NCBI GenBank assembly: GCA_913778905.1
Contig: CAJYYA010000017.1
Span: 1 to 58,698, forward strand
DNA: 58,698 nucleotides
Origin: an uncultured Naasia sp.
GTDB taxonomy: Bacteria > Actinomycetota > Actinomycetes > Actinomycetales > Microbacteriaceae
Direction: 5' to 3'
A program made the translations under genes and the position numbers. Of this stretch, positions 15,846-25,635 are shown piece by piece; position 1 is the stretch's first letter, and every line of letters begins with the position of its first letter. The notes beneath the pieces are model-generated. The model made no database searches. It saw only the letters and a list, made by a program, of their open reading frames with translations, and was not told the origin of the DNA.

Positions 15846-16561
15846 CGCTGCTCGCACTCGACGCGGTGTCGCGGACGGTCCGACTGCCGACGGGGGAGCC
15901 GCTCACGATCCTCGACCGCATCGACGTCGAGATCGATCGCGGCGAGCGGGTGTCGATCGTCGGGCGCTCCGGATCGGGCAAGTCCACGCTGCTGAACCTG
16001 TTGGGGCTCATCGACGCCCCCACGACGGGAATCGTGTCGATCGACGGGCGCGATGCTCGGAGCCTGTCGAGCCGCGCCCGCGACCGCCTCCGCGGCGAGC
16101 GCATCGGTTTCGTCTTCCAGCAGTTCAATCTGCTTCCCGGGCGCACGGCGCTCGAGAACGTCACGACTCCGCTGCTCTACGAGACCGGCCGGGCGTTCTG
16201 GCGCCGTCGGGCGATCGCGACCTGGATGCTCGAGAACGTCGGACTCGGTCACCGTCTCGACTCGACGCCTGACAAACTGTCCGGCGGTGAACAGCAGCGC
16301 GTGGCCATCGCCCGTGCGCTCGTACGGCGACCGCAGCTGATCCTCGCCGACGAGCCCACCGGTGCGCTCGACCTCGAGACGGGCCACAGCGTCATGGAGC
16401 TTCTCGAACGGGTGGCGCGCGAGACGGACGCCGCGCTCGTCACGATCACGCACGATCCGAACATCGCGGCCCGCGCCGGCAGGCACTTCCACCTCGACGG
16501 CGGTCGACTGACCTCGGCCGACTTCGCCGGCGCGGGGTCGGCTCCCGAGGCATCGCGGTGA
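15842..16561 (+). CDS. MacB/LolD-type ABC transporter ATPase
   Basis: A 239-residue ABC ATPase. Walker A is GRSGSGKST (about 40-48), the Q-loop is FVFQQFNLLPGRTALENV, the signature is [15 protein letters not shown], and Walker B is LILADEPTGALD. His is in TITHDP. The FNLLPGRTALENV segment is typical of the MacB/LolD/FtsE class, which powers mechanotransmission exporters. It overlaps the adaptor gene and the permease gene by 4 bp on either side (ATGA and GTGA). Confidence 0.95.
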   Translation: MTLLALDAVSRTVRLPTGEPLTILDRIDVEIDRGERVSIVGRSGSGKSTLLNLLGLIDAPTTGIVSIDGRDARSLSSRARDRLRGERIGFVFQQFNLLPGRTALENVTTPLLYETGRAFWRRRAIATWMLENVGLGHRLDSTPDKLSGGEQQRVAIARALVRRPQLILADEPTGALDLETGHSVMELLERVARETDAALVTITHDPNIAARAGRHFHLDGGRLTSADFAGAGSAPEASR

Positions 16562-17790
16562 TCTGGCTGCAGCGCGCGCTGACGGCGTTCGTCGGTTCCT
16601 GCGCCGAGGCGTGGAGCGAGGTGCGCGTGCACCGCGGGCGCGTGCTGCTCTCGCTCATCGGCGTGGGCGTCGCGGTCTGCGCGCTCACGGTGGTCGTGGC
16701 GGCCGGGTCCATCGCGCAGCAGGCCCTGCGTGAGGTCAGCGAACGGCAGAGCGGGCGCGCGGCCACCATGAGCATCTCGGTCAACAGGATCGACGGCTCA
16801 CCCGTCGACGCGGCGAAGGTCGCGGACGCGTTCGACACGGCCGTCGATCGATACGGCATCACCTGGTTCAGCGAGCGCAGCTACGTGCAGCAGGCGGTCC
16901 GCTTCCCCGACGGGCGTCTGGACGTGTCCACCGAGGCGGTCGATATCGGCTACGGCGAGATGCACCGCCTCAAGATCGCCGAGGGATCCTGGTTCACCGA
17001 CGCGGATCAGGCACGTCTCGCGCCCGCGCTGGTCGTCAACGAACGTTTCTGGGAGCGGATGGGATCGCCCGACCTGCGGACCCATCCGACCGTGGTCCTG
17101 CCCGGCGAGGTGAACACGGTCGCGGTCGTCGTCGGGGTGACCCCGTCGACGAGCTTCGATACACAGCCGAGCATGTACATGCTCGGTTCGCAGTTCCGCC
17201 TCCTCGCCTCCACCGCGGGGCCCTCGCAGAACTTCAACACTCCGCAATACGAGGTCTGGGTTCCGGAATCGGACGCCGAGCAGCTCGGCAGCCGGGTGGC
17301 GGCCGACATGGGCGGGCTGCTGGGGGAGAAGTACGCGGCCAGTGCGTTCCGCAGCGACTACGCCGAGCAGAACGCGTCTTCGCTCGAGCAGGTGCAGCTC
17401 ATCATCGGCGGGATCGCGCTGCTGGTGCTGCTCCTCGGCGCACTCGGCCTCGTCAACATCGCCCTCGTGACGGTGCGCGCCCGGATCCGGGAGATCGGCA
17501 TCCGTCGGACCTTCGGCGCGACCGCGGCCCGCGTCTTCTTCTCGGTGCTCATGGAGAGCGTCGTCGCGACGGTGGTGGCGGGCATCGTCGGCGTCATGCT
17601 GGCGGTGCTCGTCGTCAAGAATCCGCTGACCGAGGAGCTCATCGGCCAGGGGATCGCCGACCTTCCGCCGTTCCCGGTCGACGCGGCGATCGTCGGGTTG
17701 GTCTCGGCCACCGCGGTCGGCGCTCTCGCCGGACTGATCCCCGCTCTGGTCGCGGTGCGGGTCAAGGTCATCGACGCCATCCGCTACTGA
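16558..17790 (+). CDS. MacB/FtsX-type ABC permease
   Basis: A 410-residue permease with the MacB layout. There is one N-terminal membrane helix (LLSLIGVGVAVCALTVVVAAG), a large extracellular MacB_PCD domain of about 230 residues, then three helices in the C-terminal third around the FtsX signature (VRARIREIGIRRTFGATAARV). The GTG start overlaps the ATPase stop. With the adaptor and ATPase it would form a tripartite-like exporter adapted to a Gram-positive envelope, for example for peptides, lipids or antibiotics. Confidence 0.93.
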   Translation: MIWLQRALTAFVGSCAEAWSEVRVHRGRVLLSLIGVGVAVCALTVVVAAGSIAQQALREVSERQSGRAATMSISVNRIDGSPVDAAKVADAFDTAVDRYGITWFSERSYVQQAVRFPDGRLDVSTEAVDIGYGEMHRLKIAEGSWFTDADQARLAPALVVNERFWERMGSPDLRTHPTVVLPGEVNTVAVVVGVTPSTSFDTQPSMYMLGSQFRLLASTAGPSQNFNTPQYEVWVPESDAEQLGSRVAADMGGLLGEKYAASAFRSDYAEQNASSLEQVQLIIGGIALLVLLLGALGLVNIALVTVRARIREIGIRRTFGATAARVFFSVLMESVVATVVAGIVGVMLAVLVVKNPLTEELIGQGIADLPPFPVDAAIVGLVSATAVGALAGLIPALVAVRVKVIDAIRY

Positions 17791-17854
17791 CCCCGCACCT
17801 TCGTGTCGTCGTCGGCTCGACGGGCGCTCGCGAGGACTGGCAGACTCCCTTCCC

Positions 17855-18343
17855 GTGAGCGGTTTCCGAATCCGGCCGGCGGGCCCCGGCGATGGTCAGG
17901 TCCTGACCGACGCGCTCGTCGAGGCCGCGAGCTGGAACCCGAACCGCCCCCGCACCCGCGCGGACGTGCTGAGCGATCCCGTGCGGCTCCGGTACATCGC
18001 CTCCTGGCCGCGACCGGGCGACGCCGGCGTCATCGCCGTCGACGACGCGGACTCGCCCATCGGAGCCTGCTGGTTCCGCCTGTTCCCGGCCGACCGTCCC
18101 GGTCTGGCGGCCGTCGATGGCGTCCCCGAGCTGATCCTCGGCGTACGCCCGGTCTGGCGCGCGCAGGGTGTCGGACGCGCGCTCCTGCGCGAGACGATCC
18201 GGCTCGCGGAGGCCGCCGGTCACGCACGGATCGCGCTGAGCGTGGAACGCGGCAACTTCGCGAGCCGCCTCTACGTGAGCGAGGGGTTCACGATCGTCTC
18301 GAGCGGCGACACCGCCGACGTGATGGTGCGCGCCTCGCGGTGA
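17855..18343 (+). CDS. GNAT family N-acetyltransferase
   Basis: A 162-residue acetyltransferase. FRIRPAGPGDG opens the domain, GACWFRLFP is strand 4, ELILGVRPVWRAQGVGRALL holds the acetyl-CoA Q/RxxGxG/A loop, and SRLYVSEGF the C-terminal motif. The substrate is unknown. GTG 17855 is preceded by CAGACT 8 nt upstream, a slightly off-consensus -10 placed as in other leaderless genes here. It stands alone between the exporter operon and a lipoprotein gene. Confidence 0.88.
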   Translation: MSGFRIRPAGPGDGQVLTDALVEAASWNPNRPRTRADVLSDPVRLRYIASWPRPGDAGVIAVDDADSPIGACWFRLFPADRPGLAAVDGVPELILGVRPVWRAQGVGRALLRETIRLAEAAGHARIALSVERGNFASRLYVSEGFTIVSSGDTADVMVRASR

Positions 18344-18372
18344 GCGAGCTTCGGCTCGGTCGTGGTCGGCAC

Positions 18373-18398
18373 GTCACGAATCGTGACATCACGATTCG
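18373..18398. promoter_or_regulatory. Two overlapping palindromes, candidate operator
   Basis: GTCACGA-A-TCGTGAC (18373-18387) overlaps CGAATCGTG-ACAT-CACGATTCG (18377-18398), giving three half-sites of the type CACGA(A/T)TCG. The site lies 46 bp before the lipoprotein start. Its cognate regulator is not evident nearby. Confidence 0.5.
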
Positions 18399-18444
18399 AC
18401 CTCGGCCATTGACGGCGGGTCTGCTCGCGCCGACATACTTCGCT

Positions 18445-19212
18445 ATGACTCACCTTCGCCGCCGTTCGCGCGGCGCCCGCCTCGCCGGGTGTATCGCCAT
18501 GATGACTCTTCCCCTGCTCACGATCGTCGGGTGCACGCCGAACGCTGAGGTCATCGATGCGGTGCCGACCATCGTCCCCACCCTGGACACGTCGCCGAGC
18601 CCGTCGCCCGAGCCCTCGGTCTCACCGAGTCCCGCCGTGCCCTCCGGTCCACCCTCGGTCTCGAGCCTGGTCATCACTCCTGAGGGGATGAACGGGCTCG
18701 TCACCGGGGAGCCCATCCCGGCGTCGATGGCGACTTGGGATCCTCAGGGATGCCGGCCGGGCAACGAGAATCAGGCGGATTATTTCGCCGAAGACGACCC
18801 GGTGTGGCAGGCCTTCATTCCGACCTACGACACGTTCACCTATCAGAAAGACGGCTACACGCACGAGGCCTATCCCTTCGAGCCTCACCATGACGAGAAC
18901 GGGAATCTTCGCTGGCTGAGGGTGCGTTCGGACCAGATCCGATCGGACAGAGGCATCGGGATCGGGTCGAGCGAAGCCGATGTGCGCTCCGCCTACCCCG
19001 ATGCCGAGGTGTTCCTCAAGGGGGCGGGCGACGCGTATCGGACCTACAACATCACAGGCGAGACGGGCCGGCTCGTCATCGAGATCGCGGGCGCAGGCTT
19101 CGAGTACGGAGCGGCCCCGACGGTATGGACGATGTATCTCGAATCGCCCGACGAAGAGCTCCACTCGATCGGCGGGGGAGACGCGGGAGGTTTCTGCGCT
19201 CTCGGCGTCTGA
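18445..19212 (+). CDS. Putative lipoprotein of unknown function
   Basis: About 255 residues. The N-terminus has Arg-rich [12 protein letters not shown], a hydrophobic stretch and lipobox IVGC, so the mature protein should be anchored outside the membrane through Cys near residue 30. A Pro/Ser-rich linker (PSPSPEPSVSPSPA) of about 30 residues follows, then a globular domain with TWDPQGCRPGNENQADYF, EAYPFEP and GIGIGSSEADVRSAYPDAEV. The SSEADVR(S/A)AYP motif occurs in several actinobacterial surface proteins, but I cannot name the family. ATG 18445 has CATACT 5 nt upstream. The double palindrome upstream suggests regulated expression. Confidence 0.75.
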   Translation: MTHLRRRSRGARLAGCIAMMTLPLLTIVGCTPNAEVIDAVPTIVPTLDTSPSPSPEPSVSPSPAVPSGPPSVSSLVITPEGMNGLVTGEPIPASMATWDPQGCRPGNENQADYFAEDDPVWQAFIPTYDTFTYQKDGYTHEAYPFEPHHDENGNLRWLRVRSDQIRSDRGIGIGSSEADVRSAYPDAEVFLKGAGDAYRTYNITGETGRLVIEIAGAGFEYGAAPTVWTMYLESPDEELHSIGGGDAGGFCALGV

Positions 19213-19287
19213 GTCCGCCGCGCCGGGCGTCCCTGACAGCCGCGGCGTCCGCTGCGTGTCAGACCGGGGCGGGGCGTGCGCTGTGCG

Positions 19288-19293
19288 TATCGT
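19288..19293 (+). promoter_or_regulatory. -10 box of ftsK
   Basis: TATCGT, 6 nt before ATG 19300. This favours ATG 19300 over the in-frame GTG 19276, which lies upstream of the box. Confidence 0.5.
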
Positions 19294-19299
19294 GAGGGA

Positions 19300-22158
19300 A
19301 TGGCTGGCAACGGCAAGACGACTCCCCGTGCCCGCGCGAGCGCGCGCAGCGCTCCCGCGACGACGCGCACCCGTGCGGCCACCTCGAACCCGACCACGGC
19401 TCGCACCCGCAAGATGCCCGTGCCGCCGGAGCCGAAGCCCGGCATCCTGACCCGGATGTGGCTCGGAATGGCTCATGTCGCCGGGGGAGCGGCCCGGGTC
19501 TTCGGCCCCGAGACCCTTGAGAAGAGCCAGCGTCGAGACGGCGTGCCCTTCCTCCTGCTGCTCCTCGCGATCGCCGGTGCCGCGGTCGAGTGGTTCGCCG
19601 TCGGCGACCCGATCGCCATGACCCTCGACGCGTGGACCTTCGGCGGTCTCTTCGGACGCCTGGCCTTCGCGCTTCCCGTGATCCTCTTCGTCTTCTCGAT
19701 CTGGCTGTTCCGCCATCCCAGCTCCGTCAACGACAACGGTCGGATCGGAATCGGTCTCGGGCTCATGCTCGTCTCGATCTCCGGCCTCTGCTACGTCTTC
19801 GGCGGTCAGGCGGCCCCCTGGAACGGCATCGACCGGATCGCCCTCAGCGGCGGCGTGGTGGGCTGGGTACTGGGCGGCCCGCTCGTCAACGTCACGACCG
19901 CGGTCGGTGCCACGGCGGTCTTCTCGCTGCTCATCCTGCTCTCGCTCTTCATCATCACGAAGACCCCGCCGAACAAGGTGCCCGCCCGGATCGGTCAGCT
20001 CTACACCTACCTCTTCGGCGCCGAGACGGCCGAGGCCGAGGAGGAGAAGTCCGCGCCCGCCAAGCGTTCCCGTGCCAAGAAGGCCGACGTCGACGACGAG
20101 CGCTTCGAGGAGCAGGAGGAGAACCTTCCCTGGTGGCGGCGCAACAAGACCGGCCGCGAGGTCGAACCCGCGTTCGACTCCGCCCTTGTGCAGGACTCCT
20201 TCACCGAGGTCCTCGATGGCGCCCAGCAGCCGGCGACGGCTCCCTCCCGCGGGAAGCGGCCGGATAGCGAGGCCCCCGGTGCCGTGCAGTCGCCGAGCGA
20301 CAGCTCCGCCTTCGGGATCGAGCTGCTCGACGACCTGCTGCAGGCCGAGGAGGCCGTCCGTCGCGCCACCGGCGAGATCGAGCTCGGCCACACGGGGATC
20401 CGCGACGATTCGGACGGCGCCACCGAGATACTGCGCCCCATCGAGCCGGATCTCCTCGCCTCGCCGGACGACCCGCTGATCCCACCGACTCCGGATGAGG
20501 CGGCGGCAGCCGAGGGAGCCGTCGACCGCATGGCCTCGGCCATCCCGGTCGGGCCCTACCGACTGCCCCCGGCGTCGTCGCTGTCGCAGGGATCGCCCGC
20601 CAAGGAACGGTCGGCCGCCAACGACGAGGCCGTCGCCGCTATCACGAGCGTGCTCACGCAGTTCAACGTCGACGCGAAGGTGACCGGCTTCTCGCGCGGG
20701 CCGACAGTCACGCGCTATGAAGTCGAGGTCGGCCCCGGCGTCAAGGTCGAGCGGGTCACGGCGCTCAGCAAGAACATCTCCTACGCCGTCGCGAGCAACG
20801 AGGTGCGCATCCTCTCGCCGATCCCCGGCAAGAGCGCCATCGGCATCGAGATCCCGAACACCGACCGCGAGATCGTGTCGCTGGGCGACATCCTCCGCTC
20901 CAAGGCCGCCATCTCGAGCACGCACCCGATGACGATCGGCGTCGGCAAGGACGTCGAGGGCGGGTTCGTCGTCGCGAACCTCGCGAAGATGCCGCACCTG
21001 CTCGTCGCCGGTTCGACCGGATCGGGTAAGTCGAGCTTCGTCAACTCGATGATCACGTCGCTCCTCATGCGGGCGAAGCCGAGCGACGTGCGAATGGTCC
21101 TGATCGACCCGAAGCGCGTCGAGCTCGCCCCGTACGCCGGCGTCCCGCACCTGATCACGCCCATCATCACGAACCCCAAGAAGGCCGCCGAGGCGCTGCA
21201 GTGGGTCGTGAAGGAGATGGACATGCGGTACGACGACCTCGCGTCGTTCGGCTTCCGCCACATCGACGACTTCAACAAGGCCGTCGTCGCGAACGAGATC
21301 ATCCTCCCGGCGGGGAGCGAGCGGGTGCTCAAGCCCTACCCGTACCTTCTCGTGGTGGTCGACGAGCTCGCCGACCTCATGATGGTCGCCCCGCGCGACG
21401 TCGAGGACTCGATCGTGCGCATCACCCAGCTCGCCCGTGCGTCCGGTATCCACCTGGTGCTCGCGACCCAGCGGCCGTCGGTCGACGTCGTGACCGGACT
21501 CATCAAGGCCAACGTGCCCTCCCGTCTCGCGTTCGCCGTGACGAGCGTCACCGACTCGCGCGTCATCCTCGATCAGCCCGGCGCCGACAAGCTCATCGGT
21601 CAGGGAGACGGACTCTTCCTGCCCATGGGCGCGTCCAAGTCGGTTCGTGTGCAGGGCGCCTGGGTTCGCGAGGACGAGATCAACCGCGTCGTCGAGTTCG
21701 TGACCAAGCAGGCCCGTCCCGAATACCGTCAGGACGTCGCCGCGGTCACCGAGCAGAAGGTCATCGACGCCGACATCGGAGACGACCTCGACCTGCTGCT
21801 GCAGGCCGCCGAGCTCGTCGTCACGACCCAGTTCGGATCGACCTCGATGCTCCAGCGCAAGCTCCGCGTCGGTTTCGCGAAGGCCGGGCGCCTCATGGAC
21901 CTCCTCGAATCGCGCAAGATCGTCGGCCCGTCCGAGGGGTCCAAGGCCCGCGACATGCTCGTCACCGCCGAGCAGCTGCCCGAGGTGCTCGCGCGCATCC
22001 GCGGGGACGACGGACCCAGCGGTGCGCCGGCGGCGCCCTCTGCGCCCGTCGCTCCGCCCCTGCCCGGCTTCGACCCGGTCGACGCGCAGTTCGACGGCCT
22101 CGAGGTCGTCGACGCCGACGAGAGCGAAGACGCCTGGGGCCTCACCGGCCGCGATTGA
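19300..22158 (+). CDS. ftsK: DNA translocase FtsK/SpoIIIE
   Basis: About 952 residues. A basic Ala/Thr-rich N-terminus is followed by four membrane helices between about 80 and 220, an acidic and Pro-rich linker to about 430, then the motor. Walker A is [10 protein letters not shown], Walker B is [13 protein letters not shown], and [12 protein letters not shown] follows. The C-terminal gamma winged helix ([39 protein letters not shown]; only ends quoted) would read KOPS-like sites to pump DNA to dif at the septum. pgsA and cinA follow, the usual actinobacterial order. Confidence 0.96.
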   Translation: MAGNGKTTPRARASARSAPATTRTRAATSNPTTARTRKMPVPPEPKPGILTRMWLGMAHVAGGAARVFGPETLEKSQRRDGVPFLLLLLAIAGAAVEWFAVGDPIAMTLDAWTFGGLFGRLAFALPVILFVFSIWLFRHPSSVNDNGRIGIGLGLMLVSISGLCYVFGGQAAPWNGIDRIALSGGVVGWVLGGPLVNVTTAVGATAVFSLLILLSLFIITKTPPNKVPARIGQLYTYLFGAETAEAEEEKSAPAKRSRAKKADVDDERFEEQEENLPWWRRNKTGREVEPAFDSALVQDSFTEVLDGAQQPATAPSRGKRPDSEAPGAVQSPSDSSAFGIELLDDLLQAEEAVRRATGEIELGHTGIRDDSDGATEILRPIEPDLLASPDDPLIPPTPDEAAAAEGAVDRMASAIPVGPYRLPPASSLSQGSPAKERSAANDEAVAAITSVLTQFNVDAKVTGFSRGPTVTRYEVEVGPGVKVERVTALSKNISYAVASNEVRILSPIPGKSAIGIEIPNTDREIVSLGDILRSKAAISSTHPMTIGVGKDVEGGFVVANLAKMPHLLVAGSTGSGKSSFVNSMITSLLMRAKPSDVRMVLIDPKRVELAPYAGVPHLITPIITNPKKAAEALQWVVKEMDMRYDDLASFGFRHIDDFNKAVVANEIILPAGSERVLKPYPYLLVVVDELADLMMVAPRDVEDSIVRITQLARASGIHLVLATQRPSVDVVTGLIKANVPSRLAFAVTSVTDSRVILDQPGADKLIGQGDGLFLPMGASKSVRVQGAWVREDEINRVVEFVTKQARPEYRQDVAAVTEQKVIDADIGDDLDLLLQAAELVVTTQFGSTSMLQRKLRVGFAKAGRLMDLLESRKIVGPSEGSKARDMLVTAEQLPEVLARIRGDDGPSGAPAAPSAPVAPPLPGFDPVDAQFDGLEVVDADESEDAWGLTGRD

Positions 22159-22299
22159 TCGGGGCGCCCGTCCTCTCCTGCAGCGGGAGCACGGCGTTCC
22201 GCGGCTCGCCGGTCATCGGACGACACTCGCGGGTGGCGTCGATAGGCTGACCGGCGGGATGACCCGGCGGGGACGCGGGGCTGGCGACGGGAGACACGC

Positions 22300-22989
22300 A
22301 TGGCGGCGGACGACGGAGGCGCCTCGGATCTCCCGAACGGACCCCACGCCCGGGCGGGGCTCGCCGAGCGCTTGCGTGGACGCGTGATCCGCGGCGGCGA
22401 GGGAAAGGTCAGCGACGCCAACATCGCGAACGTCATCACGGTCGTCCGCATCCTCTTCGCACCTGTGTTCGTAGCCCTCCTCCTGATCGATGCGGGCCAG
22501 GACGGCCCGCTCCGCTGGGTCGCATTCGTCCTCTTCGTCATCGGGATCGCGACCGACGGCATCGACGGGATGATCGCCCGTGGCCGCAACCTGGTCTCCA
22601 ACGTCGGCATCCTGCTCGATCCGATCGCCGACAAGGTGCTCACCGGCGCCGCCCTGGTAGGCCTCACGCTCCTCGGCGAGCTGCCCGTGTGGGTCACCGC
22701 GCTGATCCTCATCCGCGAGATCGGAATCACGGTGTTCCGCTTCTCGGTGCTCAAAGACCGGGTCATCCCGGCGTCGCGCGGCGGAAAGCTCAAGACCCTC
22801 TTCCAGGCGTTCGCCATCTCTTTCGCGCTGGCTCCCTTCACCTCTCTCGCGCTGAACGCGGGGCTCATCGAGATCGCTCAGCTGTCAGAGGTGCTCAACA
22901 TCGTCCTCATGAGCATCGCGACGATCCTCACGGTCGTCACCGGTGTCGACTACCTCGTTCAGGCCCGACGCATCAACCGCGCACGATGA
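22300..22989 (+). CDS. pgsA: CDP-diacylglycerol--glycerol-3-phosphate 3-phosphatidyltransferase
   Basis: A 229-residue CDP-alcohol phosphatidyltransferase that makes phosphatidylglycerol phosphate at the membrane. The family motif D-G-x2-A-R-x8-G-x3-D-x3-D is complete (DGMIARGRN...GILLDPIADK, around residue 88-110). About six membrane helices are visible. A hydrophilic N-terminus of 45 residues precedes the first helix. GGGAGA lies a few bases before ATG 22300. A possible -10 TAGGCT is at 22242-22247, implying a short 5' leader. The stop overlaps cinA (ATGA). Confidence 0.94.
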   Translation: MAADDGGASDLPNGPHARAGLAERLRGRVIRGGEGKVSDANIANVITVVRILFAPVFVALLLIDAGQDGPLRWVAFVLFVIGIATDGIDGMIARGRNLVSNVGILLDPIADKVLTGAALVGLTLLGELPVWVTALILIREIGITVFRFSVLKDRVIPASRGGKLKTLFQAFAISFALAPFTSLALNAGLIEIAQLSEVLNIVLMSIATILTVVTGVDYLVQARRINRAR

Positions 22990-23480
22990 GTGCGGCGGCC
23001 GAGCTCGTCTCCCTGCTCCGAGCGAGCGGGGTGACCGCGGCCTGCGCCGAGTCCTTGACGGGTGGGGCCCTCACTGCCGCGCTGGTCGAGATCCCCGGTG
23101 CATCGGCCGTCCTGCGCGGCGGGATCGTCGCGTACGCCACCGAGCTCAAGCACGACCTGTTGGGGGTCGAAGCGGCGCTGCTGGGCGAGTTCGGGCCGAT
23201 CCACGGCGACGTCGCGGCCGCCATGGCGATGGGTGTGCGCGAGAAGTGCGGTGCCGACCTCGGCATGGCGACCACGGGGGTCGCGGGGCCGGACGGACAG
23301 GACGGACATCCGCCCGGGGAGGTCTTCATCGCGGTGGCCCATGGGGTCGGGGTCGAGATCCGAGGACTCTCCCTCACAGGGGATCGGGCTGCGATCAGGG
23401 CGGCCACCGTCGTCGCAGCCCTCGAACTGGCGCTCGAGGTCGTCCGTGAAGACGCCCCCGGGACGCTATCCGATTCCTAA
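22986..23480 (+). CDS. cinA: CinA-family nicotinamide-nucleotide amidohydrolase
   Basis: A 164-residue protein consisting only of the C-terminal CinA (PncC) domain. The motifs AESLTGGAL (about 20-28), GGIVAYATELK and TTGVAGPDGQDGHPPGEVFIAV are diagnostic. PncC deamidates NMN for pyridine-nucleotide recycling. The N-terminal molybdopterin-like domain of full CinA is absent, as in many actinobacteria. ATG overlaps the pgsA stop. Confidence 0.93.
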   Translation: MSAAAELVSLLRASGVTAACAESLTGGALTAALVEIPGASAVLRGGIVAYATELKHDLLGVEAALLGEFGPIHGDVAAAMAMGVREKCGADLGMATTGVAGPDGQDGHPPGEVFIAVAHGVGVEIRGLSLTGDRAAIRAATVVAALELALEVVREDAPGTLSDS

Positions 23481-23505
23481 GACCTGAGTCGGAATAGCTC
23501 AGGTC
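23481..23505 (+). terminator. Hairpin after cinA
   Basis: GACCTGAG and CTCAGGTC form an 8-bp stem with a 9-nt loop directly after the cinA stop (23478-23480). No U-tract follows, so termination would be weak or Rho-assisted; an operator role for the downstream regulator is an alternative. Confidence 0.45.
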
Positions 23506-23629
23506 TCCTGATCGTTACGACTAACGTGTTCACAATCAACACCCAACCCGCGTCAGTAGGTTGTGGGTTCATCAGGTCTTCGCGGTTCCCACCGCGGTAT
23601 CGAGCATCAGCTCAAGAAAGGGGGGTCTC

Positions 23630-23965
23630 ATGGTTCTAGTCCGTCAAGAGCTCGGCGATGTCCTCCGAGACTTCCGTCTCCAAAAGGGTCGTACCCTCCG
23701 TCAGGTCGCGGGCAAGGCGAGCGTCGCGCTCGGCTACCTCAGCGAGGTCGAGCGGGGCCAGAAAGAGGCGTCGTCCGAGATCCTCGCGTCGGTCGCCGAG
23801 GCGCTCGACACCCCGATCTCGGTGATCATGCGCGAGGTGGGCGACCGTCTCGCAGTGGTCGAGGGGCTCGACGCGATCCCCGATGCGCTTCCCGCGGACT
23901 TCGGTTCGCGCTACCCGTCGGATCGTTTCGACACCCAGGTGGATGCGGGTCTCGTGGTCCGCTGA
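23630..23965 (+). CDS. clgR: XRE-family regulator, ClgR-like
   Basis: A 111-residue protein with one Cro/C1 helix-turn-helix (about residues 18-70: LRQVAGKASVALGYLSEVERGQKEASSEILASVAEAL) and a short C-terminal tail. Position after ftsK-pgsA-cinA and the sequence match ClgR, the actinobacterial activator of clp protease genes and stress functions. ATG 23630 follows AAAGGGGGG. A 150-bp leader separates it from cinA, so it likely has its own promoter. A terminator follows. Confidence 0.88.
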   Translation: MVLVRQELGDVLRDFRLQKGRTLRQVAGKASVALGYLSEVERGQKEASSEILASVAEALDTPISVIMREVGDRLAVVEGLDAIPDALPADFGSRYPSDRFDTQVDAGLVVR

Positions 23966-23978
23966 CCTGTCCAATCGT

Positions 23979-24016
23979 CGAAAGGCGTCCCGCCGGTATC
24001 GGTGGGACGCCTTTCG
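23979..24016 (+). terminator. Intrinsic terminator after clgR
   Basis: A perfect 13-bp stem (CGAAAGGCGTCCC with GGGACGCCTTTCG) and a 12-nt loop. It lies 13 bp after the clgR stop and before the DUF3046 gene. Confidence 0.8.
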
Positions 24017-24055
24017 CGTTCCCATGGCTCGAGTGCATTCGGAGAGGGTGTCGGT

Positions 24056-24277
24056 ATGAAGTTGAGCGAGTTCCGGTTCGCGGTGCGCGAGGAGTTCGGT
24101 GAGATGAAAGGTCGTGCCTACCTGCGCGACCTGAGCCTGGCTGGCGCCGGGGGCCTGACTGCCGAAGAAGCGCTCGAGGCGGGTTTCGATGCGGGGGACG
24201 TCTGGGTGGCGTTGTGTCGAGAAGCGGAAGTGCCCGTGGAGCGGTGGCACGGACGCGGCCGCCCCGAGCGGGACTGA
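24056..24277 (+). CDS. DUF3046 family protein
   Basis: A 73-residue protein matching the actinobacterial DUF3046 family (MKLSEFRFAVREEFGEMKGRAYLRDLSL, VWVALCREAEVPVERWHGR). Its function is unknown. It normally sits just upstream of recA, as here. GGAGAGGG precedes ATG 24056. The mature fold looks like a small helical bundle with an acidic middle. The 283-bp gap to recA contains the SOS box. Confidence 0.88.
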   Translation: MKLSEFRFAVREEFGEMKGRAYLRDLSLAGAGGLTAEEALEAGFDAGDVWVALCREAEVPVERWHGRGRPERD

Positions 24278-24560
24278 CGATTCGTCGCCGACCGCGCGGG
24301 ATCGGCTCCGACACGCCGAATGGGACTCGAATACACATTCGAATGAGGCGTAGTGTCCTCAACAGGCGGCCGGAAGCGGAATCTCGCTGACAACGGGGCC
24401 GTCCTCGGATGCGATGTCGGAGGTCGGTCGTAACGTGTCGAGCAGGCCGAAAACGCCACCCACGCCTTGTCGAGCCGGCCCCACGGTGTGGATCGACAGC
24501 CTATAGGCGCACCACTACGGCGCTCGGAGCATCCGAGAGCTCACCGAACAGGAGAACCCC
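24278..24560 (+). other. recA upstream region
   Basis: A 283-bp noncoding stretch holding the SOS box (24327-24342), a -10 (TAGTGT 24351-24356), the small palindrome GCCTATAGGC and the recA ribosome site AGGAG. The recA leader is therefore about 200 nt. I see no gene in it. Confidence 0.6.
24327..24342. promoter_or_regulatory. LexA-binding SOS box of recA
   Basis: TCGAAT-ACAC-ATTCGA is a perfect palindrome resembling the Gram-positive/actinobacterial SOS box TCGAAC-n4-GTTCGA. It covers the -35 position relative to TAGTGT (24351-24356). Confidence 0.85.
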
Positions 24561-25634
24561 ATGCCCTCACCCGCAGACCGCGAGAAGGCCCTCGAAACCG
24601 CTCTCGCTCAGATCGATCGCCAGTTCGGAAAGGGCTCGGTGATGCGTCTCGGCAGCGACGAGCGCGCGCCGATCGAAGTGATCCCCACAGGTTCCATCGC
24701 CCTCGACGTCGCGCTGGGTATCGGAGGACTCCCGCGCGGCCGCATCATCGAGATCTACGGTCCCGAATCGTCGGGTAAGACGACGGTCACCCTGCACGCC
24801 ATCGCCAACGTCCAGCGCGCGGGCGGTATCGCCGCGTTCGTCGATGCCGAGCACGCGCTCGATCCCGAGTACGCCAAGAAGCTCGGCGTCGACATCGACG
24901 CCCTCCTCGTCTCGCAGCCCGACACGGGTGAGCAGGCACTCGAGATCGCCGACATGCTCGTCCGTTCCGGCGCCATCGATCTCGTCGTCATCGACTCCGT
25001 CGCCGCGCTCGTGCCCCGTGCCGAGCTCGAGGGCGACATGGGCGACTCGCACGTCGGCCTCCAGGCCCGACTCATGTCGCAGGCTCTTCGCAAGCTGACC
25101 GGTGGTCTGAACCAGACCAAGACCACGGCCATCTTCATCAACCAGCTCCGCGAAAAGATCGGCGTCTTCTTCGGCAGCCCCGAGACGACCGCCGGAGGTA
25201 AGGCGCTGAAGTTCTACGCGTCGGTCCGTCTCGACATCCGTCGTATCGAGACCTTGAAGGACGGCACCGACGCGGTCGGTAACCGCACCCGCGTCAAGGT
25301 CGTCAAGAACAAGATGGCGCCGCCCTTCAAGCAGGCCGAGTTCGACATCCTCTACGGCACCGGCATCAGCTGGGAGGGCAGCCTCATCGACTTCGGCGTA
25401 GAGCACCTCATCGTGAAGAAGTCGGGAGCCTGGTACACCTACGAGGGCGATCAGCTGGGCCAGGGCAAGGAGAACGCCCGCAACTTCCTCAAGCAGCACC
25501 CCGAGATCGCGCTCGATATCGAGACGAAGATCAAGAACAAGCTGGGTGTCGGGCAGCAGGCCGCGGTCCCCTCGCTCGAGGCGGAGAAGCCTGTCGCTGC
25601 CGAGCCCAAGCTCGCAGCGCGCAAGAGCGCCTGA
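24561..25634 (+). CDS. recA: Recombinase RecA
   Basis: A 357-residue RecA for strand exchange and LexA co-protease activity in the SOS response. Walker A is GPESSGKT at 67-74, Walker B is [13 protein letters not shown]1 is [15 protein letters not shown] and the [21 protein letters not shown] segment is complete. The C-terminal tail has Ala/Glu/Lys-rich sequence. No intein is present. AGGAG precedes the ATG. recX follows one base after the stop codon, and LexA is encoded 7 kb downstream. Confidence 0.98.
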   Translation: MPSPADREKALETALAQIDRQFGKGSVMRLGSDERAPIEVIPTGSIALDVALGIGGLPRGRIIEIYGPESSGKTTVTLHAIANVQRAGGIAAFVDAEHALDPEYAKKLGVDIDALLVSQPDTGEQALEIADMLVRSGAIDLVVIDSVAALVPRAELEGDMGDSHVGLQARLMSQALRKLTGGLNQTKTTAIFINQLREKIGVFFGSPETTAGGKALKFYASVRLDIRRIETLKDGTDAVGNRTRVKVVKNKMAPPFKQAEFDILYGTGISWEGSLIDFGVEHLIVKKSGAWYTYEGDQLGQGKENARNFLKQHPEIALDIETKIKNKLGVGQQAAVPSLEAEKPVAAEPKLAARKSA

Positions 25635-25635
25635 G

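Noticed and set aside
18622-21453. A 943-residue minus-strand frame
   Set aside because: It lies opposite the lipoprotein and ftsK, has biased shadow composition (long Asp/Glu/Gly/Arg runs) and no recognisable domain.
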